Positions 6,722 through 9,737 of a stretch of 9,737 nucleotides of DNA are shown in pieces. Position 1 is the stretch's first letter, and the number at the start of each line of letters is the position of its first letter. Position numbers and translations under genes: made by a program. The notes under the pieces are model-generated. The model searched no databases. It saw only the letters and a program-made list of their open reading frames with translations, and had not been told where the DNA came from. Source of the stretch: Candidatus Atribacter fermentans (GTDB taxonomy: Bacteria > Atribacterota > Atribacteria > Atribacterales > Atribacteraceae). The stretch lies in the NCBI GenBank assembly GCA_012517485.1, contig JAAYUT010000322.1, forward strand, positions 1 to 9,737, given 5' to 3'.

Positions 6722-6766
6722 ATGGGCTCTTTCCCACAACCTGAGAAAATGAGGTGATGAAAGACC

Positions 6767-7294
6767 ATGGAAGTTGTTTATTCTCAAGGAAATATTCAGG
6801 TGGTTATTGGTGATATTACCGAAGAAGAAACCGATGCGATTGTCAATGCTGCTAATTCCACCCTCTTGGGAGGAGGCGGAGTCGATGGCGCTATACATAG
6901 AAAAGCAGGCCCTCAACTTAAAGAAGAATGCCGAACTTTAGGAGGATGCCCAACCGGTGAAGCCAAAATCACCAAGGGTTATCAATTGAAAGCAAAATAT
7001 GTCATCCACACTGTTGGACCGGTTTGGAGAGGTGGTAATGCTCAGGAAGACGAACTCCTTGCCTCGTGCTATAAAAATAGTCTCCAAATTGCCAAAGATC
7101 ATGGTATTCAAAGTATTTCTTTCCCAGCCATTTCAACAGGTGTTTATGGTTTTCCCAAAAAGCGAGCCGCTGAAATTGCTGTAAAAGAAGTCAAAAGATT
7201 CCTCGAAGATTCTCAACTTTTAGTTCGTTTTGTTTGTTTTGACCAAGAAACTGCTCAATTCTATCTTGAAGTGTTAAAAAGTAACAACCATTGA
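6767..7294 (+). CDS. macro-domain protein, O-acetyl-ADP-ribose deacetylase / ADP-ribose hydrolase type
   Basis: A 175-residue single macro domain of the MacroD/YmdB class, which binds ADP-ribose and removes acetyl from O-acetyl-ADP-ribose or ADP-ribose from acidic residues. Motifs: GDIT (15-18), VNAAN (26-30), GGGGVDGAIH (35-44), TGEA (63-66), YVIHTVGP (78-85) and FPAISTGVYGFP (119-130), which forms the diphosphate loop. The residues aligned with the catalytic Asn/Asn/Asp/His set of human MacroD1 (Asn27, Asn30, Asp40, His44) are all present, so it should be active. It lacks a signal peptide and is cytoplasmic. The start at 6767 follows GAGGTGATG by seven bases. It stands alone: it diverges from the glycosyltransferase operon, and the next gene is 311 bp away. 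No ADP-ribosyltransferase or sirtuin is seen nearby, so a housekeeping or repair role is more likely than a toxin-antitoxin pair. Confidence 0.95.
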   Translation: MEVVYSQGNIQVVIGDITEEETDAIVNAANSTLLGGGGVDGAIHRKAGPQLKEECRTLGGCPTGEAKITKGYQLKAKYVIHTVGPVWRGGNAQEDELLASCYKNSLQIAKDHGIQSISFPAISTGVYGFPKKRAAEIAVKEVKRFLEDSQLLVRFVCFDQETAQFYLEVLKSNNH

Positions 7295-7605
7295 TTTGTA
7301 AAGAATTTTGTATATTTCACTCTCATCCTAACCTTTTTTCATCAAGGGAGAAGGAACTTAAAGTCATCATGGCTTAAAGTCCAGTCGTTCTTTGGTTTGA
7401 CAACATGGGAATCTCACCACCCTCTCGGTCATTCTGAGGAACGTATTTTTTACAACATGTAAATTTTTTTAAAATAATTTTTTATTAAAATATTAGAAAA
7501 TAATTTATAGCATCTATATGTAAATGTAAAACAGAAGGAGATATATCACAATCATCTCTTTTCCCCTGACAGAAAAAGGAAGAATGAATACGGAGGATGA
7601 AAAAA
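7295..7605. other. intergenic region with repeat remnants, upstream of the dehydrogenase
   Basis: This holds no gene. The first half (about 7318-7455) looks like decayed dispersed repeat sequence. The second half is very AT-rich and should contain the dehydrogenase promoter, although the best pair (TTTACA at 7449-7454 and TAAAAT at 7470-7475) is only 15 bp apart. AGAAGGAG at 7533-7540 resembles a ribosome site but no ATG, GTG or TTG follows at useful distance. Confidence 0.5.
7318..7455. repeat. probable decayed dispersed repeat (two joined motifs)
   Basis: Part one is CACTCTCATCCTAACC followed by an imperfect palindrome, CCTTTTTTC / ATCAA / GGGAGAAGG. A 9-bp direct repeat, CTTAAAGTC, follows at 7357-7365 and 7373-7381. 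Part two is GGTCATTCTGAGGAACGTA (7427-7445), which I recognise as the first half of a sequence found scattered between genes in many environmental bacteria. The match is from memory and needs a genome search. It carries no protein-coding remains and so is not an insertion sequence. Confidence 0.45.
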
Positions 7606-8433
7606 ATGGAATCGACAATCGAAAAAATGTTTTCTGTAAAAGATAGAGTCCTTTTTTTCACGGGAGGGGCTGGAATTTTGGCTTCTACATTAGCTTTTGA
7701 ATTGGGCAAGCTGGGTGCCAAAATAATAATTACTGATATTGCTCCCCTTGATGATATCCTTGATAAATTCCGGAAGGAAAACATCCAAGTTACCGGCTAT
7801 CCAATGGACGCTTTGAATAAGCAACAAATTCAAGAAGTAACCCAAAATGTAATTCAAGATTTTGGCACGATCGATGCCCTCTTCAATGCCGCTGGAGGCA
7901 ATTTGAAAGATGCCACGGTTTCTCCAGACTGTTCCTTTTTTGATCTTCCCCTCGAAGCTCTCCAAAAGGTGGTCAGTCTAAACCTTTTTGGAGGGGCCAT
8001 TATTCCGTCCCAGGTTATTGCCAAACTCATGATTGAAAATCCCAATGGTGGAAGTATTATCAATTTCTCTTCTATGGCTTCTTTTCGACCTTTAACTCGT
8101 ACTATTGGCTATTCGGCAGCGAAAGCCGCAGTGAGTAATTTTACCCAATGGCTAGCGGTCCATATCGCTCAAAACTATACACCGAAAGTACGGGTCAATG
8201 CTTTAGCTCCCGGTTTTTTTGTTACCAAACAAAATTATTATCTCTTATACAAAGAAGATGGTTCACTTACTTCTCGCGGAGAAGCGATACTTTCCCACAC
8301 TCCCTGTGGTCGATTTGGTATTCCTGAGGACCTTTTAAGCACCGTCTTATGGCTCTTATCACCTGCTTCAAGTTTTGTTACCGGCAATATTGTCCCAGTC
8401 GACGGAGGGTTCAGTGCTTTTTCTGGAGTATAA
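7606..8433 (+). CDS. short-chain dehydrogenase, probable D-mannonate oxidoreductase (UxuB-like SDR)
   Basis: A 275-residue classical SDR that should reduce or oxidise a sugar or sugar acid with NAD(P)(H). Motifs: cofactor loop TGGAGILA (19-26; the third Gly is Ala), NAAGG (94-98), catalytic Ser156 and YSAAK (Tyr169, Lys173), and NALAPGFF (198-205). The C-terminus, with PVDGGFSAFSGV and GRFGIPEDLL, closely recalls SDR-type D-mannonate oxidoreductases such as Bacillus UxuB/YjmF, which convert D-fructuronate to D-mannonate in glucuronate breakdown; gluconate-5-dehydrogenase-like enzymes are the alternative. The ATG at 7606 is preferred to one at 7597, because CGGAGG (7591-7596) touches the latter but is nine bases before the former. 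No uronate isomerase or mannonate dehydratase lies within the window. The CUT1 binding protein 494 bp downstream would fit sugar-acid uptake, but is not clearly co-transcribed. Confidence 0.82.
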   Translation: MESTIEKMFSVKDRVLFFTGGAGILASTLAFELGKLGAKIIITDIAPLDDILDKFRKENIQVTGYPMDALNKQQIQEVTQNVIQDFGTIDALFNAAGGNLKDATVSPDCSFFDLPLEALQKVVSLNLFGGAIIPSQVIAKLMIENPNGGSIINFSSMASFRPLTRTIGYSAAKAAVSNFTQWLAVHIAQNYTPKVRVNALAPGFFVTKQNYYLLYKEDGSLTSRGEAILSHTPCGRFGIPEDLLSTVLWLLSPASSFVTGNIVPVDGGFSAFSGV

Positions 8434-8546
8434 AGTCACTTTAATCATTCTATAAAATAGAAAATATAACCAATTCATCCTTGAATAACGATTTCACCAA
8501 ATGCTTATCAGGATTTTTAAAAACTACTTGTTTCTTAACAGAACAT

Positions 8547-8577
8547 CCTTGGCTTAGCTTCTTTGCTAATACCAAGG
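8547..8577. repeat. inverted repeat downstream of the dehydrogenase
   Basis: CCTTGG (8547-8552) pairs with CCAAGG (8572-8577), and TTAGC (8554-8558) with GCTAA (8565-8569), around a 6-base loop with a small internal bulge. There is no T-run after it. It lies 113 bp past the dehydrogenase stop, so it could stabilise the mRNA 3' end or be a weak factor-assisted terminator. Confidence 0.5.
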
Positions 8578-8771
8578 TCATGGATATATTAACGATTATT
8601 TTAGTATTTTATGAACATCGAAAATAAAATTTTTAAAACGCATTCTATTCAATTTTTTCTCCAAATGACCAATCGATATACTTCTAAAATTTACCTAATA
8701 GAGAAGAATAATAGAAATTAGGAAATAAATAAGAATTTTGAGATAAACTATTAATTTTTACTCTAAGATTA

Positions 8772-8782
8772 TATAATATAAT
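8772..8782 (+). promoter_or_regulatory. overlapping -10 boxes, candidate promoter of the binding-protein gene
   Basis: Two perfect TATAAT hexamers share one base (8772-8777 and 8777-8782). No good -35 lies 16-18 bp upstream; TTGAGA at 8738-8743 is too far. The predicted transcript would carry the 8826-8867 hairpins in its leader. Chance occurrence in AT-rich sequence is possible. Confidence 0.35.
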
Positions 8783-8825
8783 CAAATAAAAATTTTATTA
8801 ACTTAAAAATAACTTTAAATTTTGA

Positions 8826-8867
8826 GAAAAGGTAAGATCATACCTTTTCCAAAAAAGCTGATTTTTT
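8826..8867 (+). promoter_or_regulatory. two adjacent stem-loops in the leader, possible attenuator
   Basis: GAAAAGGTA (8826-8834) pairs perfectly with TACCTTTTC (8841-8849) around a 6-base loop. One base later AAAAAA (8851-8856) can pair with TTTTTT (8862-8867) around GCTGA. The first stem followed at a distance by six T residues is a weak terminator-like layout, and the A-run could alternatively pair with other T-rich segments. A ribosome site follows at once. Confidence 0.4.
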
Positions 8868-8870
8868 AGA

Positions 8871-8878
8871 GGAGGTGA
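8871..8878 (+). promoter_or_regulatory. near-perfect Shine-Dalgarno site without a start codon
   Basis: GGAGGTGA is an excellent match to the 16S rRNA anti-SD, yet no ATG, GTG or TTG follows within 5-12 bases. The only nearby codon in frame with the binding protein is ATA at 8883, which would add a basic 15-residue extension. It may be the relic of a lost leader peptide, or a ribosome standby site for the real start at 8928. Confidence 0.45.
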
Positions 8879-8927
8879 CGCAATAAAATTAAAAAGGTTT
8901 TCTTATAAACAAAGAAGGAGGGAAAAC

Positions 8928-9737
8928 ATGAAACACAAAATTTTAGTAACGTTATTGTTAGTTGTTTTAATTTTGGGAATCCAGGTAGTTGCCTACGGTG
9001 AAAATCCTTATGAGGGAACGACCCTGCGTCTTCTCTTTAACCGGCATGTGTGGCAGGAATTCATCGAAAAGAAAATACCGGAATTCGAAAAAGCGACTGG
9101 GATAAAGTTAGTAATTGAGGTCTTTCCGGAAGACCAATTTCTAGCCAAACGACTGATCGAAGTGACTTCTGGAATAGCCGATCTCGATGTATTTATGATC
9201 ATGCCTGGTCAAGCAGGCCTTCATTATGCAACAGAGGGGTGGACCTACCCGTTGGATGATTTTATAAACAATCCAGAGATGACACCCCCAGAATGGGATT
9301 TTAATGACTTTTTTGGAGGCCTGAAACAAGGGGGCAATTTTTTCGGAAAACAACATAGTATTTCCATTCAAAGCGAAACTTCTCTTCTCGCTTATCGAAA
9401 AGACTTATTGAATGAATATGGAATTGATATTCCACAAACCATGGACGAGTTAGAGGCTGCTGCTCAGAAGCTAAATCTTGATTATGATGGAGATGGAAAA
9501 ATAGATCTTCACGGAATTACCTTACGAGGAAGACGCGCCGCTGCAACATCCCAGTTTGTTGACTTTCTTTACACTTTTGGAGGATCCTGGAAAGACGCTG
9601 AAGGAAACTGGGCATTAGGAAAACCTGAAGCCATTCAGGCTTTCAATTTTTATGGAAAACTTTTACGCGAATATGGTCCTCCAGGAGCAACCGACATTCA
9701 TTGGTATGAAAGCACATCCTATTTCATGACTGGAAAA
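8928..9737 (+). CDS. CUT1-family sugar ABC transporter substrate-binding protein (5' part)
   Basis: The first 270 residues of an extracellular solute-binding protein family 1 (usual length 400-450), running off the window. It would capture a sugar outside the membrane and deliver it to CUT1 permeases. Residues 1-22 are a signal peptide with cleavage after VVA; no lipobox Cys follows. Family traits include IPEFEKATGIKLVIEVFP (50-67), the hinge-region DVFM (87-90), YRKDLLNEYGIDIPQTMDEL (156-175, the usual 'yrkDlf.e.Gi..P.TwdEl' motif) and FGGSW (217-221). DYDGDGKID (185-193) resembles a calcium-binding EF-hand loop. The start at 8928 follows AAGGAGGG (8915-8922) by five bases. Permease genes probably lie downstream, outside the window. 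The ligand is unknown; the UxuB-like reductase upstream hints at a uronate or related sugar. Confidence 0.93.
   Translation, partial: MKHKILVTLLLVVLILGIQVVAYGENPYEGTTLRLLFNRHVWQEFIEKKIPEFEKATGIKLVIEVFPEDQFLAKRLIEVTSGIADLDVFMIMPGQAGLHYATEGWTYPLDDFINNPEMTPPEWDFNDFFGGLKQGGNFFGKQHSISIQSETSLLAYRKDLLNEYGIDIPQTMDELEAAAQKLNLDYDGDGKIDLHGITLRGRRAAATSQFVDFLYTFGGSWKDAEGNWALGKPEAIQAFNFYGKLLREYGPPGATDIHWYESTSYFMTGK

Larger units (their letters stand above)
6297..6766. other. divergent intergenic region between glycosyltransferase operon and macro-domain gene
   Basis: These 470 bp hold no credible gene. They should carry promoters in both directions, but no -10/-35 pair with good spacing is visible for the - strand operon: TTGGCA and TATGAT near 6360-6405 are 22 bp apart. 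Two hairpin-forming segments (6506-6529 and 6612-6644) and a pyrimidine-rich stretch (about 6440-6515) look like remains of dispersed palindromic repeats. Confidence 0.5.
8434..8927. other. long AT-rich intergenic leader before the sugar-binding protein
   Basis: This has 494 bp without a plausible gene. It contains a hairpin at 8547-8577, overlapping TATAAT boxes at 8772-8782, a pair of adjacent stem-loops at 8826-8867 and a ribosome site lacking a start codon at 8871-8878. A leader of about 140 nt would precede the binding-protein gene if the TATAAT boxes are used. No known riboswitch consensus was recognised. Confidence 0.5.

Noticed and set aside
6716..6916. Open frame on the - strand over the macro-domain start
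   Set aside because: It is antisense to a clear macro domain and has no supporting motif.
6767..7294. Macro domain as the antitoxin of a DarTG-like ADP-ribosylation system
   Set aside because: No DarT-like or other ADP-ribosyltransferase is adjacent, and the motifs fit the MacroD/YmdB class rather than DarG.
7318..7455. Insertion sequence or CRISPR remnant
   Set aside because: No transposase fragment, terminal inverted repeat with target duplication, or regular repeat-spacer pattern is present.
7533..7560. AGAAGGAG ribosome-like site suggesting a leader peptide
   Set aside because: No ATG, GTG or TTG occurs at suitable distance; likely chance in purine-rich sequence.
7485..7784. Open frame on the - strand spanning the dehydrogenase start
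   Set aside because: It is mostly antisense to the SDR and contains low-complexity AT-rich sequence; no start signal.

Overview
The window comes from an AT-rich bacterial chromosome with strong Shine-Dalgarno sites, tightly overlapping operons and CUT1-type sugar ABC transporters. Gene content (a clostridial-type flavinylation pair, an MGDG-synthase-like glycosyltransferase, a UxuB-like reductase, a sugar-binding protein) fits an anaerobic heterotroph of the Atribacterota, Firmicutes or Thermotogota kind. Atribacterota is my first guess, made from style rather than from any marker gene.

Left end (1-990, + strand): the 3' end of an unidentified gene, then a small secreted protein of probable PsbP/DUF1795-like fold, closed by a clear intrinsic terminator. 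Just beyond it, on the - strand, lies a 40-codon decayed tail of a MalG-type sugar ABC permease.

Middle (1057-6296, all - strand): read in the direction of transcription, the order is an MGDG-synthase/UgtP-like GT28 glycosyltransferase, a stand-alone 2-oxoacid-dehydrogenase-E2-like acyltransferase, and a class I acyl-CoA/AMP ligase. These three overlap by 8 and 17 bp and form one translationally coupled operon. After 117 bp comes a second unit: apbE (FAD:protein FMN transferase) and its likely substrate, a small single-helix FMN-binding-domain protein. A TATAAT box and an exact 8-1-8 palindrome sit just before apbE. The first operon has the parts to activate an acyl chain, transfer it and glycosylate a lipid. 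The second is a minimal flavinylation module for electron transfer.

Right end (6767-9737, + strand): a divergent macro-domain ADP-ribose hydrolase/deacetylase; an intergenic stretch that looks like decayed dispersed repeats; a short-chain dehydrogenase closest to SDR-type D-mannonate oxidoreductases; a long AT-rich leader with hairpins and a Shine-Dalgarno site lacking a start codon; and the first 270 codons of a CUT1 sugar-binding protein cut by the window edge. The reductase and binding protein suggest sugar or sugar-acid use, but they are separate transcription units.

The most interesting item is the glycosyltransferase / E2-like / ligase operon, because the E2-like protein lacks the catalytic His of true E2 enzymes. 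No CRISPR array, tRNA, rRNA or intact mobile element was seen.
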